Shown piece by piece: positions 17,566 through 26,225 of a stretch of 64,000 nucleotides of DNA (position 1 is the first letter of the stretch; each line of letters starts with the position of its first letter). The translations under genes and the position numbers were made by a program. Below the pieces are notes generated by a model. The model saw nothing but the letters and a program-made list of their open reading frames with translations. It was not told where the DNA came from and did no database searches. The DNA is from Sphingomonas sp. TREG-RG-20F-R18-01 (GTDB taxonomy: Bacteria > Pseudomonadota > Alphaproteobacteria > Sphingomonadales > Sphingomonadaceae): positions 744,001 through 808,000 of the forward strand of contig NZ_JAKNQQ010000001.1 in NCBI RefSeq assembly GCF_022662475.1, written 5' to 3'.

Positions 17566-18366
17566 ATGGCAACCCTTCTCGATCCCACCGCCCGCGGGCG
17601 AGTCATCCTCGTCGGCGCGGGGCCCGGCGACCCGGGCTTGCTCACCGTCCGCGCGGTCGAGGCGCTCCGGCAGGCGGATGTCGTCGTGCATGACGGGCTG
17701 ATCGACCCGCGCGTGCTAGATCTCGCGCCGGCCGACGCGCAACGCATTTCGGTCGCCAAGAAGCGCGCGCGACATACGCTGCCGCAGGAGGCGATCAACG
17801 CGCTGATCATCGCGCATGTGAAGACCGGGAGCGTCGTCGTGCGGTTGAAGGGCGGCGATCCGTTCATCTTCGGGCGCGGCGGCGAAGAGGTCGAGGAAGT
17901 CCGGGCGGCTGGCCTGCCGGTCGAGGTGATCCCCGGCGTATCGGCGGCGCTCGGTTGTGCGGCGGAAGCGATGCTCCCCCTCACCCACCGGGACTATTCG
18001 AGCGCGGTCAGCTTCGTCGCGGGCCAGTGCAAGGGGCTGACCGACCAGGACTGGTCGGGGCTCGCGGGCAAGGGCCGGACGCTGGTGATCTACATGGGCG
18101 TGGCGACCGCGACCGACATTGCCGACAAGCTGATGCGCGACGGCGTCGCGCCCGACATGCCGGTCGCGGTGCTCGAGCGTGGGACGCTGGACGGGCATCG
18201 CGCGATCAGGACGCTGCTCGCCGACCTCGGGCCGATGGTCTCGCGCGAGCAGGTCGCGTCGCCCGCGATCATCGTCGTCGGCGAGGTCGTCGAGCTGTCC
18301 GACGCGGAAGACAAATTGGGGTCCTGGGCGCGCATCGCCGGGACATTGGCGGAGACTGTCGCGTGA
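17566..18366 (+). CDS. cobA: Uroporphyrinogen-III C-methyltransferase
   Basis: Methylates uroporphyrinogen III at C2 and C7 with S-adenosylmethionine to give precorrin-2, the precursor of siroheme. The 266 residues show VGAGPGDPGLLTVRA, ADVVVHDGLID, VRLKGGDPFIFGRGGEE and EVIPGVSAALG, the standard signature of the SUMT family. Siroheme is the cofactor of the sulfite reductase encoded two genes downstream, so this copy serves sulfur assimilation. The ATG at 17566 is preferred over a GTG at 17536. The stop overlaps the DUF2849 start (GTGA), pointing to translational coupling. Confidence 0.94.
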   Translation: MATLLDPTARGRVILVGAGPGDPGLLTVRAVEALRQADVVVHDGLIDPRVLDLAPADAQRISVAKKRARHTLPQEAINALIIAHVKTGSVVVRLKGGDPFIFGRGGEEVEEVRAAGLPVEVIPGVSAALGCAAEAMLPLTHRDYSSAVSFVAGQCKGLTDQDWSGLAGKGRTLVIYMGVATATDIADKLMRDGVAPDMPVAVLERGTLDGHRAIRTLLADLGPMVSREQVASPAIIVVGEVVELSDAEDKLGSWARIAGTLAETVA

Positions 18367-18659
18367 AACTGCTGACCGGAAACGACTTGCCCACGGGCGA
18401 TGTGATCTGGTGGACCGGCAACGGCTGGTCGCGCCATATCGAGGACGCGGGTGACGTGACCGACCAGGGCGAGAGCATCGCGCGCGCGCAGGAAGGCGCA
18501 CAGCGCGTCACCGGCCCCTATGTGATCGACGCGACGATGACGCCCGAGGGGCCCCGCCCCGCGCACATCAAGGACCGCGTCCGCGCGCTCGGGCCGACGG
18601 TGCGGCCGGACCTGACGCTCAAGCCCGCCGATCCGAATGCGGGGAGCTGGGTGATATGA
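18363..18659 (+). CDS. DUF2849 domain protein of the sulfite-reductase operon
   Basis: A 98-residue protein (VKLLTGNDLPTGDVIWWTGNG at the start, IKDRVRALGPTVRPDL near the end) typical of DUF2849. It uses a GTG start overlapping the cobA stop by four bases. In alphaproteobacteria this small gene sits between the siroheme methyltransferase and the sulfite reductase genes. Its role is not established; a part in delivering electrons or cofactor to CysI is only a guess from context. Confidence 0.85.
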   Translation: MKLLTGNDLPTGDVIWWTGNGWSRHIEDAGDVTDQGESIARAQEGAQRVTGPYVIDATMTPEGPRPAHIKDRVRALGPTVRPDLTLKPADPNAGSWVI

Positions 18660-18669
18660 CGCTCAGCTT

Positions 18670-18764
18670 CCGTCACCCCGGCGAAGGCCGGGGCCGCCAG
18701 GTTACCGCGCGGAACCGCCGTCCGACGCCCAACATGACGGCCCCGGCCTACGCCGGGGTGACGG
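18670..18764. repeat. GC-rich inverted repeat inside the cys cluster
   Basis: Arms 18670-18696 and 18738-18764 share the core CCGTCACCCCGGCG / CGCCGGGGTGACGG around a 41-bp centre. It lies in the 159-bp gap between the DUF2849 gene and cysI, so it would form a long hairpin in a shared transcript. Confidence 0.85.
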
Positions 18765-18818
18765 CGTTTCATCTTCCTCACCCAGCCTCGGCAACAACTG
18801 CGGCGACGGGAGTTTACC

Positions 18819-20450
18819 ATGTATAAATATGACCAGTACGATCAGTCGATCGTCGATTCCCGCGTCGAGGAATTCCGTGACCAGGTGAAGCGCCGCCTCG
18901 CGGGGCAGATCACCGAGGACCAGTTCAAGCCGCTCCGGCTGATGAACGGCCTCTATCTCCAGTTGCACGCCTATATGCTGCGCGTCGCCATCCCCTATGG
19001 CACGCTCGACGGGCGACAGATGCGGATGCTCGGACACATTGCGCGCAAATACGACCGCGGATACGGTCATTTTACGACGCGTCAGAACATCCAGTACAAC
19101 TGGATCAAGCTGTCCGAAGCACCCGACATCCTTGCCGAGCTGGCGACGGTCGAGATGCATGCGATCCAGACCAGCGGCAATTGCATCCGCAACATCTCGT
19201 CCGACCAGTTCGCCGGCGCCGCCGCGGACGAGGTCGCCGATCCGCGCGTGTGGGCCGAATTGCTCCGCCAGTGGAGCACCTTCCACCCCGAGTTCAGTTA
19301 TCTGCCGCGCAAGTTCAAGATCGCGGTGATCGCCGCGGACGAAGACCGTGCGGCGATGCGGCTCCACGACATCGGCATCCAGCTGGTCGAGCGCGACGGC
19401 GTTCTCGGCGGGCGCATCTGCGTCGGCGGTGGCATGGGCCGTACCCCGATGATCGCGCCCGAAATCAAGGACTTCATCACCGCGGATGATCTGCTGAGCT
19501 ATGTCGAGGCGTGTCTGCGCGTCTACAATCGCTACGGCCGCCGCGACAATATCTTTAAGGCGCGGATCAAGATTTTGATCCACGAGCTCGGCGCGGACGA
19601 ATATCGCCGCCAGGTCGAGGAAGAGTTCGCGCACGTCAAGTCGCTCGGGCTCGATCCGCCCAAGGCCGAATTCGACCGCATCACCGAGATGTTCGCACCC
19701 CCCGCCTTCGCCGCGCTGGTTCCGCAGGCCGACACCGCGCCCAACCCCGCGTTCGACGCATGGCGCGCGCAGAACACCGTCGCGCACAAGCAGCCCGGCT
19801 ATGCGATCGTGACAATCAGCCTGAAGCCCACCGGCGGCATCCCCGGCGATGCGTCGGCCGACCAGATCGACGTCATGGCCGACCTGGCAGAACGGTTCAG
19901 TTTCAATGAGTTGCGCGTGACTCATGCGCAGAACATCGTTCTGCCGCACGTCGCCGTAAGCGACCTTCACCATGTTTGGAGCGCGCTCGATGCGGCCGGT
20001 CTGGCGCCTGCCAACGTCGATCTGATCAGCGACATCATCGCCTGCCCCGGCCTCGATTACTGCAGCCTCGCCAACGCCCGCTCGATCCCGGTCGCGCAGA
20101 AGATCGCCACCCGCTTCGCCGACCCGGAGCGCCAGCGCGATCTGGGCGAGCTCAAGCTCAAGATCAGCGGCTGCATCAACGCCTGCGGGCATCATCATGC
20201 GGGCCATATCGGCATCCTCGGCGTCGACAAGAAGGGCACCGAGAATTACCAGCTCCTCCTCGGCGGTTCGGGCGCGGAGGACGCGAGCCTCGCGCGGATC
20301 ACCGGCCCCGGCTTCAGCGAGGACGGCATCGTCGACGCGGTCGAGACCGTGACCAACGTCTATCTCGAGAAGCGGGAAGCGGGCGAGCGCTTCCTCGATA
20401 CCTACCGCCGGCTCGGCATGGATCCGTTCAAGGAAGCGCTTTATGGATAA
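18819..20450 (+). CDS. cysI: Sulfite reductase, siroheme/[4Fe-4S] hemoprotein subunit
   Basis: Cytoplasmic hemoprotein reducing sulfite to sulfide with six electrons. The 543-residue protein has the duplicated nitrite/sulfite reductase fold, with HFTTRQNIQYNWI and the substrate-site TSGNCIRNISSDQFAG. The cluster/siroheme Cys residues are in CPGLDYCSLANAR and SGCINACGHHHAGHIG. Neighbours cobA and cysH argue for sulfite rather than nitrite as substrate. No flavoprotein CysJ is nearby, so electrons probably come from another donor, perhaps ferredoxin. The next gene overlaps its end by eight bases. Confidence 0.93.
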   Translation: MYKYDQYDQSIVDSRVEEFRDQVKRRLAGQITEDQFKPLRLMNGLYLQLHAYMLRVAIPYGTLDGRQMRMLGHIARKYDRGYGHFTTRQNIQYNWIKLSEAPDILAELATVEMHAIQTSGNCIRNISSDQFAGAAADEVADPRVWAELLRQWSTFHPEFSYLPRKFKIAVIAADEDRAAMRLHDIGIQLVERDGVLGGRICVGGGMGRTPMIAPEIKDFITADDLLSYVEACLRVYNRYGRRDNIFKARIKILIHELGADEYRRQVEEEFAHVKSLGLDPPKAEFDRITEMFAPPAFAALVPQADTAPNPAFDAWRAQNTVAHKQPGYAIVTISLKPTGGIPGDASADQIDVMADLAERFSFNELRVTHAQNIVLPHVAVSDLHHVWSALDAAGLAPANVDLISDIIACPGLDYCSLANARSIPVAQKIATRFADPERQRDLGELKLKISGCINACGHHHAGHIGILGVDKKGTENYQLLLGGSGAEDASLARITGPGFSEDGIVDAVETVTNVYLEKREAGERFLDTYRRLGMDPFKEALYG

Positions 20451-20862
20451 GTCCGCCATGTCGATCGGCTCCGACGAGCCAGCGGTCACGCTCGACGCGT
20501 TCCTCGAGGACCAGACCAACGCCACCGCGGTCCGCCTCGAGGCGGGCGAGGACGCACGCGCGCTGCTCCCGCACCTCGACCGGATCGCGTTGGTCGAGAT
20601 TAGCTTCCCGAGCTTCCGTGACGGCCGCGGCTATTCCGCCGCGCGCATCCTGCGCGAGGCGGGTTACACGGGGGAGTTGCGCGCGCAGGGGGACGTGCTG
20701 GTCGACCAGATGCTGTTCATGAAGCGCTGCGGCTTCGACAGCTTCGCGCCCGAGGCGGAGATTGACCCCGCGACGCTCGAGGCGGCGCTGACCCGCTACG
20801 ACCATGTCTATCAGAAAGCCGCCGACGGTCAGGTCCCGGTGTGGAAACTGCGGCATGGCTAG
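20443..20862 (+). CDS. DUF934 domain protein
   Basis: A 139-residue cytoplasmic protein with the DUF934 signature IALVEISFPSFRDGRGYSAA followed by LREAGYTGELRAQGDVLVDQ and a Phe-rich stretch. DUF934 genes are regularly found between cysI and cysH in proteobacteria, but the biochemical role is not known. It overlaps cysI at its start and cysH at its end, so the three are translationally coupled. Confidence 0.88.
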   Translation: MDKSAMSIGSDEPAVTLDAFLEDQTNATAVRLEAGEDARALLPHLDRIALVEISFPSFRDGRGYSAARILREAGYTGELRAQGDVLVDQMLFMKRCGFDSFAPEAEIDPATLEAALTRYDHVYQKAADGQVPVWKLRHG

Positions 20863-21610
20863 CAGCGCGCGCCGCCTCGACCTGATCGACGTCGCGCCCT
20901 TCTCCCCCGACGATGCGGCGGCGATGGAGGCGCGCTATGCCGGCGTCGGCACCGGTGACCTGCTCGGGGAGTTGCTGACCGGCGAGCTCAAGGGGCGCAT
21001 CGCTGCGGTCTCGTCGTTCGGGGCGGAGAGCGCGGTGCTGCTCCACCTGATCGCGCAGGTCGACCGCGACGTCCCGGTGATCTTCCTCAACACGCAGAAG
21101 ATCTTCGGCGAAACGCTGGCGTATCGCGACCAGCTTTCAGAGATGCTCGGCTTCACCGATCTGCGCGTCTTCCGGCCCGACCCGCATCGGCTTGCTGAAA
21201 AGGATGCGACCGGGTTGCGCTGGAATTACGACCCCGATGGCTGCTGCGACCTGCGCAAGGTCGAGCCGCTGCGCCGCGCGCTCGCGCCGTTCGATTCGTG
21301 GATTTCGGGGCGCAAGGGCTTCCAGGCGGGGACGCGGATCGCGATGCCGCGGTTCGAGGAAGACGAGGGCCGGCTGAAGATCAACCCGCTCGCCGACTGG
21401 GACAAGGACCGCCTGGAGGCCTATTTCGCCGAGCACCGGCTGCCGCGCCATCCGCTCGAAGCGCAGGGCTATCCGTCAATCGGCTGCGCGCCCTGCACGT
21501 CCAAGGTCCAGCCGGGCGAAGACCCGCGCGCCGGACGCTGGCGCGGGTGGGACAAGGTCGAATGCGGGATCCACGTGCCCGAAAAACCGGGCGAGGAACC
21601 GGTTTTCTGA
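20855..21610 (+). CDS. cysH: Adenylyl-sulfate (APS/PAPS) reductase
   Basis: Reduces activated sulfate to sulfite with thioredoxin or glutathione. The 251 residues show the PP-loop-like AVSSFGAESAVLLHLI and the [4Fe-4S] Cys pairs GCCDLRKVEPL and IGCAPCTSKV. These pairs mark the cluster-containing form that accepts APS. The C-terminal nucleophilic Cys is in KVECGIHV. It overlaps DUF934 by eight bases and ends the cobA-DUF2849-cysI-DUF934-cysH operon, which turns sulfate into sulfide for cysteine synthesis. Confidence 0.93.
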   Translation: MASSARRLDLIDVAPFSPDDAAAMEARYAGVGTGDLLGELLTGELKGRIAAVSSFGAESAVLLHLIAQVDRDVPVIFLNTQKIFGETLAYRDQLSEMLGFTDLRVFRPDPHRLAEKDATGLRWNYDPDGCCDLRKVEPLRRALAPFDSWISGRKGFQAGTRIAMPRFEEDEGRLKINPLADWDKDRLEAYFAEHRLPRHPLEAQGYPSIGCAPCTSKVQPGEDPRAGRWRGWDKVECGIHVPEKPGEEPVF

Positions 21611-21621
21611 TCCGCAACGTG

Positions 21622-21695
21622 CTCCTGCGCAGGCAGGAGCCCAGGGTAACTGAGCGCTGAGCGTGCAACTCCGGGTTCCGGCTTGCGCGGGAAAA
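21622..21695. repeat. Degenerate GC-rich inverted repeat
   Basis: CTCCTGCGCAGGCAGGAGCC and a weaker partner ending TTGCGCGGGAAAAC are imperfect copies of the same repeat class as that at 4991-5070. It sits between the convergent ends of cysH and the RNB ribonuclease gene. Confidence 0.45.
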
Positions 21696-21711
21696 CGGCG
21701 CCAGGCCTCCC

Positions 21712-23094
21712 TCACCCCCGCTCGAACGTCAGCACCCGCTTCTCCGCATCCGCCGCGCGCAGCACCACGTCGATCCGCTCCCCCGGCACCACCCCCGTCG
21801 CCGCCACGCGCGCCACCACGGGCTCGTCGCACAACTGGATCCGCGCGGCGCGTGCCTCGACATCGGTGACGACCGCCGCGAACGTCTCGCCGACCGAGCC
21901 CGCCAGCATCACTGCCTCGGCCAGATCGATCACCGCGCGGTCGATCCGCCCGCCGATCGCATCGGCGCGCGCCATCACCGTCGGCAGCGTCTCGAACGCC
22001 GCGGTCACCGCCTCCGGCACCGGCTGCCCGCTGGCGATCGCAAGAGTAGCGCGGATCACATAGCGGTCCGCCAGCCGCCGGAGCGGCGCGGTCGCGTGCG
22101 CATAGGTCGCCGCCATTGCCGCGTGCCATGGCACGACGCCGTCGCGATAGGGTGCGTAGCTCGCGCCGCCGCCGTTGCGCCGGATCGCGGTCATGAACGC
22201 GGCCTGCTTCGGATCGTGCCCGTCGAGCCGCCGCTCGATCGCATCGAGCGGCACGTCGGCCGCCCAGTCGATCCCGAGCGCCGCCGCGGTGATCCGCAAC
22301 CGCGCGACCGCATGATCGTCGGGCGCGGCCATCACGCGGAACAGCCCGGTCTGGTGCGCGAGCAGCAGGTCCGCGACCGCCATGTTGGTGGCGAGCGACA
22401 GCGCCGCGTTGCGCGCCTCGGACTCCAGCCGCGGCGCGAACCGCAAATCGAATCCACCGTCGGGCAAGGCGCTGACTTCCTGTTCGGGCGGATCGACCCG
22501 CGATGCCCCGCGCCGCGCCTCGGCGGCCTGCACCCGCGCCGACAGCTCGGCGAACCCGTCGGGCAGATCGGTATCGCGGACACTGTCATAGGCGAGTTTC
22601 GCGCCGCTCCGGATGATCGCGCGCTCGGCCCCGTCGAGCTTGACCGCACCATCGGGCGCGACCCGGACGGTGAAGATCACCGCGGGCCGTGGCCCATCGG
22701 GCAAGAGGCTCGCCGCCTCCTCCGCGAGCACCGGCGGATACAGCCCGGCCTTGCCATCGGGGAGGTACAAGGTTGTCCCGCGCTTCCACGCCTCGACGTC
22801 GACCGGGTCGCCATCCGCCACGAACCACGCGACGTCCGCGATCGCATAATGGAGCAGCATGTCGTGCCCGCTCCGTTCGATCGCGAACGCCTGGTCGAGG
22901 TCGGTCGACGTCGCCGGGTCGAGCGTGACGAAACGCATCGCGGTGCGATCGACATGCTCGGTCGGCGCGCGCTGTGCCGCCGCAGCCGCCGCCGCCTCGA
23001 CCTGTGGCGGAAAGCCGTCCGGCACGGCGAATTCGCGCCGGATCGCAAGCAGCCCCCGCTGCAGCGCATGGCCCGAATCGATCAGCGTCTTCAC
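21712..23094 (-). CDS. RNB-domain ribonuclease (RNase II/R-like, short form)
   Basis: A 460-residue protein with the RNB exoribonuclease catalytic domain. The Mg-binding Asp cluster is in FVTLDPATSTDLDQAF (three Asp in the DxxxSxDxD pattern), followed by YAIADVAWFV and GTTLYLPDGKAGLYPP. It lacks the extra cold-shock and long S1 extensions of full RNase R. It is therefore a compact RNase II-like 3'-5' exonuclease common in alphaproteobacteria. It is 13 bp downstream of dnaB on the same strand and probably shares its transcript. Confidence 0.88.
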   Translation of the reverse strand: MKTLIDSGHALQRGLLAIRREFAVPDGFPPQVEAAAAAAAQRAPTEHVDRTAMRFVTLDPATSTDLDQAFAIERSGHDMLLHYAIADVAWFVADGDPVDVEAWKRGTTLYLPDGKAGLYPPVLAEEAASLLPDGPRPAVIFTVRVAPDGAVKLDGAERAIIRSGAKLAYDSVRDTDLPDGFAELSARVQAAEARRGASRVDPPEQEVSALPDGGFDLRFAPRLESEARNAALSLATNMAVADLLLAHQTGLFRVMAAPDDHAVARLRITAAALGIDWAADVPLDAIERRLDGHDPKQAAFMTAIRRNGGGASYAPYRDGVVPWHAAMAATYAHATAPLRRLADRYVIRATLAIASGQPVPEAVTAAFETLPTVMARADAIGGRIDRAVIDLAEAVMLAGSVGETFAAVVTDVEARAARIQLCDEPVVARVAATGVVPGERIDVVLRAADAEKRVLTFERG

Positions 23095-23107
23095 GAAGCC
23101 CGCAGCC

Positions 23108-24598
23108 TCAGTAGCCGACGTAATCGCTGAAGCGCGTGACGCTCGGCTCGAACTTGAGGATCACCTTGCCGGTCGCGCCGTGACGCTGCTTGGCGACGAT
23201 CAGCTCGGCGAGGCCGAAGACGCGCTCCATCTCGAGCGCCCATTGCGCATGGTCCTCGAACACCTTGGGATTGTCGCCCTCGACCGGACGCTTGGGCTCA
23301 CGCGCGGCGACGTAATAATCCTCGCGAAACACGAAGAACACGATGTCGGCGTCCTGCTCGATCGACCCCGATTCACGCAGATCCGAAAGCATCGGGCGCT
23401 TGTCCTCGCGGCTTTCGACCGCGCGGCTAAGCTGCGACAGCGCCATCACCGGAACGTTCATGTCCTTGGCAAGTGTCTTCAGCCCGCGCGAGATCTCCGA
23501 GATTTCCTGCACACGGTTGCCGTCCGAGCTCTTGCCCGATCCGGTCAGCAGCTGGAGATAGTCGACGACGACCAGCCCGATCTCGTTATTGTGCCGCCGC
23601 TGGAGACGCCGCATCCGGGTGTGGAGTGCGCCGATCGTCAGTCCGGCGGTATCGTCGATATAAAGCGGCAGGTTCTCGAGGTCCGCCGCCGCCGCCGCGA
23701 GCTGGTTGAATTCGTTGCGGCTGATCTTGCCCATGCGCAGCGCTTCGGAGCTGATCCGCGCCTGCTCGGACAGGATACGCGTCGCGAGCTGGTCGGCGGA
23801 CATTTCGAGGCTGAAGAACGCGACCTTCGCGCCGACCGACTCGCTTGGCTTCAACCCGTCCTGCATGTCGCGCATCCAGCGCGCGGCGGCGTTGAACGCG
23901 ATGTTGGTGGCAAGCGAGGTCTTCCCCATGCCCGGACGCCCGGCAAGGATCATCAAGTCGGAATGATGCATGCCGCCGATCTTGGCGTTGACGCTGTCGA
24001 GCCCGGTCGTGATGCCCGACAGGCCACCGCCGCTGTTGAGCGCCTTTTCCGCATTTTTGACCGCGAGCGTCGTCGCTTGCGCGAAACTCTTGATCGCGGT
24101 CTCGCTGCCGCCGTCGGCCGCAACCTTGAACAGCTCTTCTTCCGCCGCCTCGATCTGCGCGCGCGGGTTGACCTCCTCGGAGGTGTCCATCGCGCGGTCG
24201 ACCAGCCCGCGGCCGACCGTCACCAGCGTCCGCAGCATCGCGAGATCGTAGATCTGCTGCGCGAACTGGCGCGCGCCGATCAGCCCGGCGCCGCTGCCGG
24301 TCAGCTGCGCGAGATAGGACGGGCCGCCCAGCTCGCGCATCCCGGCATCCTGTTCGAACATCGGCCGCAGCGTGACCGGGGTCACCAGCATGTCGTTGCC
24401 GCGCAACACCTTGATCGCGCTGAAGATGCGGCCGTGGAGCGGTTCGAAGAAATGTTCGGGCTGGAGCTTGTCGACGAGATCGTCGGCGAGCCGGTTGTCG
24501 ATCATCATCGCGCCGAGCATCGCGGCTTCGGCTTCGACGTTCTGCGGGAGCGAAACGGCTTCGGGGACGACGGGCGGAGGAGCGAATGCGGTGGCCAT
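23108..24598 (-). CDS. dnaB: Replicative DNA helicase
   Basis: Hexameric 5'-3' helicase that opens the replication fork. The 496-residue protein has the N-terminal DnaB domain (LPQNVEAEAAMLGAMMID), then the RecA-like domain. This has Walker A GRPGMGKTS at residues 220-228, FFSLEMSADQLATR, the Walker B region VVVDYLQLL, and LSQLSRAVESREDKRPMLSD with the Arg finger region. The ATG at 24598 gives the canonical N-terminus; a longer in-frame extension upstream runs through the repeat region and is rejected. Repeated DnaA-box elements lie 60-350 bp upstream of the start. Confidence 0.95.
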   Translation of the reverse strand: MATAFAPPPVVPEAVSLPQNVEAEAAMLGAMMIDNRLADDLVDKLQPEHFFEPLHGRIFSAIKVLRGNDMLVTPVTLRPMFEQDAGMRELGGPSYLAQLTGSGAGLIGARQFAQQIYDLAMLRTLVTVGRGLVDRAMDTSEEVNPRAQIEAAEEELFKVAADGGSETAIKSFAQATTLAVKNAEKALNSGGGLSGITTGLDSVNAKIGGMHHSDLMILAGRPGMGKTSLATNIAFNAAARWMRDMQDGLKPSESVGAKVAFFSLEMSADQLATRILSEQARISSEALRMGKISRNEFNQLAAAAADLENLPLYIDDTAGLTIGALHTRMRRLQRRHNNEIGLVVVDYLQLLTGSGKSSDGNRVQEISEISRGLKTLAKDMNVPVMALSQLSRAVESREDKRPMLSDLRESGSIEQDADIVFFVFREDYYVAAREPKRPVEGDNPKVFEDHAQWALEMERVFGLAELIVAKQRHGATGKVILKFEPSVTRFSDYVGY

Positions 24599-24661
24599 GC
24601 GCGCGGTTTGGACCTGTCGGACCGTCGGCTCAAGCATGTTGCGCCGGGCCGCACGTCGCAG

Positions 24662-24946
24662 CTGTGGATAAGTCGGGGATAACCACGGGACGATCGGTGC
24701 GTTTCGTGGGGATGACTGGTGGATAAGCAGGCCTGGCAGCAGACGCGTTTCTCGGAACGCGCACCCTGGTCGCTGCCCATCGCCCGGCTTGTCCCCGGGC
24801 CACCTTGGCCTGCGCGTCCACCCCCAGAAAAACAGCAAGATGCCTTCCGGCGCGCGGCCGCGATACGGTGGTGGGGAAGTCCGGCAAAAGCCCTGCATAA
24901 GTCCGGCATAACGTGGTCACAAACCTGTGGATAAGTCCGGGATAAC
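24662..24946 (-). repeat. Iterated tandem DnaA-box elements upstream of dnaB
   Basis: Within a 438-bp gene-free stretch (24599-25036) two 22-bp copies of CTGTGGATAAGTCSGGGATAAC (24662-24683 and 24925-24946) differ at one base. Diverged copies lie at 24893-24912 and 24871-24890. Read on the minus strand each full copy has TTATCC and, 11 bp on, a perfect TTATCCACA DnaA box, so the boxes face the same side of the helix. A one-mismatch box is at 24718-24726. No gene is supported in the stretch. DnaA binding is inferred from the motif. Confidence 0.7.
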
Positions 24947-25036
24947 CCAAGCCGTACGCCGCTCGTGGTTCGCACCGTCCGCGACCCGCGCTAGAATGCG
25001 TTGATTCTCCCCACCCTTCCCCTCTACGGCTGGTGC

Positions 25037-25519
25037 ATGGCCGATCCGCGCATCATCGCCGTCACGCTCGACGAACGCACGATCCTGTGGCGGTCGGCCG
25101 ATATCGAGCAGGAACGGCGGATCGCGATCTTCGATCTGATCGAGGGCAACCACTTCGCACCGCAACGCGAGTATCCCGACGGCTATGCCGGGCCATACCG
25201 GATCGCGCTCGCGGTCGAGGAAGGGCGGCTCGCCATCGCGATCCACCGCGCGGACGAATCGCTGCTCGAGACCTATGTCCTCGCGATGGGCCGGTTCCGC
25301 CGTCCGATCCGGGATTACTTCGCGATTTGCGATAGTTACTACCAGGCGATCCGCAATGCGACGCCCGCGCAGATCGAAACGGTGGACATGGCGCGCCGCG
25401 GCATCCACAATGAAGCGGCGGAATTGCTGCGCGAACGGCTGGCCGGAAAGATCGAAATCGATTTCGACACCGCCCGGCGCCTCTTCACGCTGATCTGCGT
25501 CCTCCACATCAAAGCATAA
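25037..25519 (+). CDS. UPF0262 family protein
   Basis: A 160-residue protein of the alphaproteobacteria-restricted UPF0262 family. It is recognisable from VTLDERTILWRSADIEQERR, IAIFDLIEGNHFAP, RDYFAICDSYYQAIR and the highly conserved end KIEIDFDTARRLFTLICVLH. Function is unknown. The ATG at 25037 starts the conserved region. It is followed after 13 bp by the GH25-like gene and then cdd, apparently one transcript. Confidence 0.88.
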   Translation: MADPRIIAVTLDERTILWRSADIEQERRIAIFDLIEGNHFAPQREYPDGYAGPYRIALAVEEGRLAIAIHRADESLLETYVLAMGRFRRPIRDYFAICDSYYQAIRNATPAQIETVDMARRGIHNEAAELLRERLAGKIEIDFDTARRLFTLICVLHIKA

Positions 25520-25532
25520 TATTAGGGGTAAA

Positions 25533-26225
25533 GTGTTGACCGTTCGCCGTTTGGGCAGACTGGTCGCGCTGTTCGCAGGTGTCGCCGTGGCACTCGGACT
25601 GGGCGCGATCGGGGCATGGGTGTATGCCATGGGCTGGAAGCCGGGCGCACCGTACACATTCCAGGGGATCGACGTCTCCGCGGTCAACGGCCCGGTCGAC
25701 TGGTGGGCGGTCAAGCGCAGCGGCGCGGACTTCGCCTACCTCCGCGCAACCGTCGGCGCCGACCGGCGCGACACCCGGTTCGAGGAGAATTGGGCCGCAG
25801 TCGCCGAGACCGGGATGCGGCGCGGGGCACTGCATCGCTACTCCCTGTGCAAGCCGGCGGTCGACCAGGCGAACAACTTCAACACGACCGTGCCGCGCGC
25901 CGACGATGCGCTGCCCGCGGCGGTGGTGCTCGATTTCGCGGCCGATTGCACCGCGCGACCGGCGCCGGCGGCGGTGCTCGCGGGGCTCCGCCAATATCTC
26001 GAGATGGTCGAGGCGCACACCGGCAAGCCGGTGCTGATCAAGGTGACCAGGCCGTTCGAGTCCGCTTATGGCGTGACGGCGGCGCTGCCGCGTGGAGTCT
26101 GGGCGGTGCAGAATTACCTCGCCCCCGATTATCCGGCGCGATCATGGCGGATGTGGCAGGCCAATGCCGAACGGCGTATCGAGGGCGTCGAAACGCCAGT
26201 ACATTGGGATGTCGTACGACCATGA
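25533..26225 (+). CDS. GH25 lysozyme-like membrane-anchored protein with altered catalytic site
   Basis: About 230 residues. A hydrophobic N-terminal segment (LVALFAGVAVALGLGAIGAWV) anchors or exports the GH25 domain, which would lie in the periplasm. The domain begins at FQGIDVSAVNGPVDW (Asp47 in the first catalytic position) and includes FAYLRATVG and PVLIKVT. The second catalytic motif, normally Asp-x-Glu, reads VLDFA here (Asp134), so the usual acid/base Glu seems replaced. It may bind rather than cut peptidoglycan. The start is GTG 25533 or TTG 25536 behind AGGGG; there is no ATG. The stop overlaps cdd (ATGA). Confidence 0.75.
   Translation: MLTVRRLGRLVALFAGVAVALGLGAIGAWVYAMGWKPGAPYTFQGIDVSAVNGPVDWWAVKRSGADFAYLRATVGADRRDTRFEENWAAVAETGMRRGALHRYSLCKPAVDQANNFNTTVPRADDALPAAVVLDFAADCTARPAPAAVLAGLRQYLEMVEAHTGKPVLIKVTRPFESAYGVTAALPRGVWAVQNYLAPDYPARSWRMWQANAERRIEGVETPVHWDVVRP

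Noticed and set aside
24599-24898. A 100-residue N-terminal extension of DnaB
   Set aside because: It translates the DnaA-box repeat region and is unlike any DnaB. The ATG at 24598 gives the normal N-terminus.
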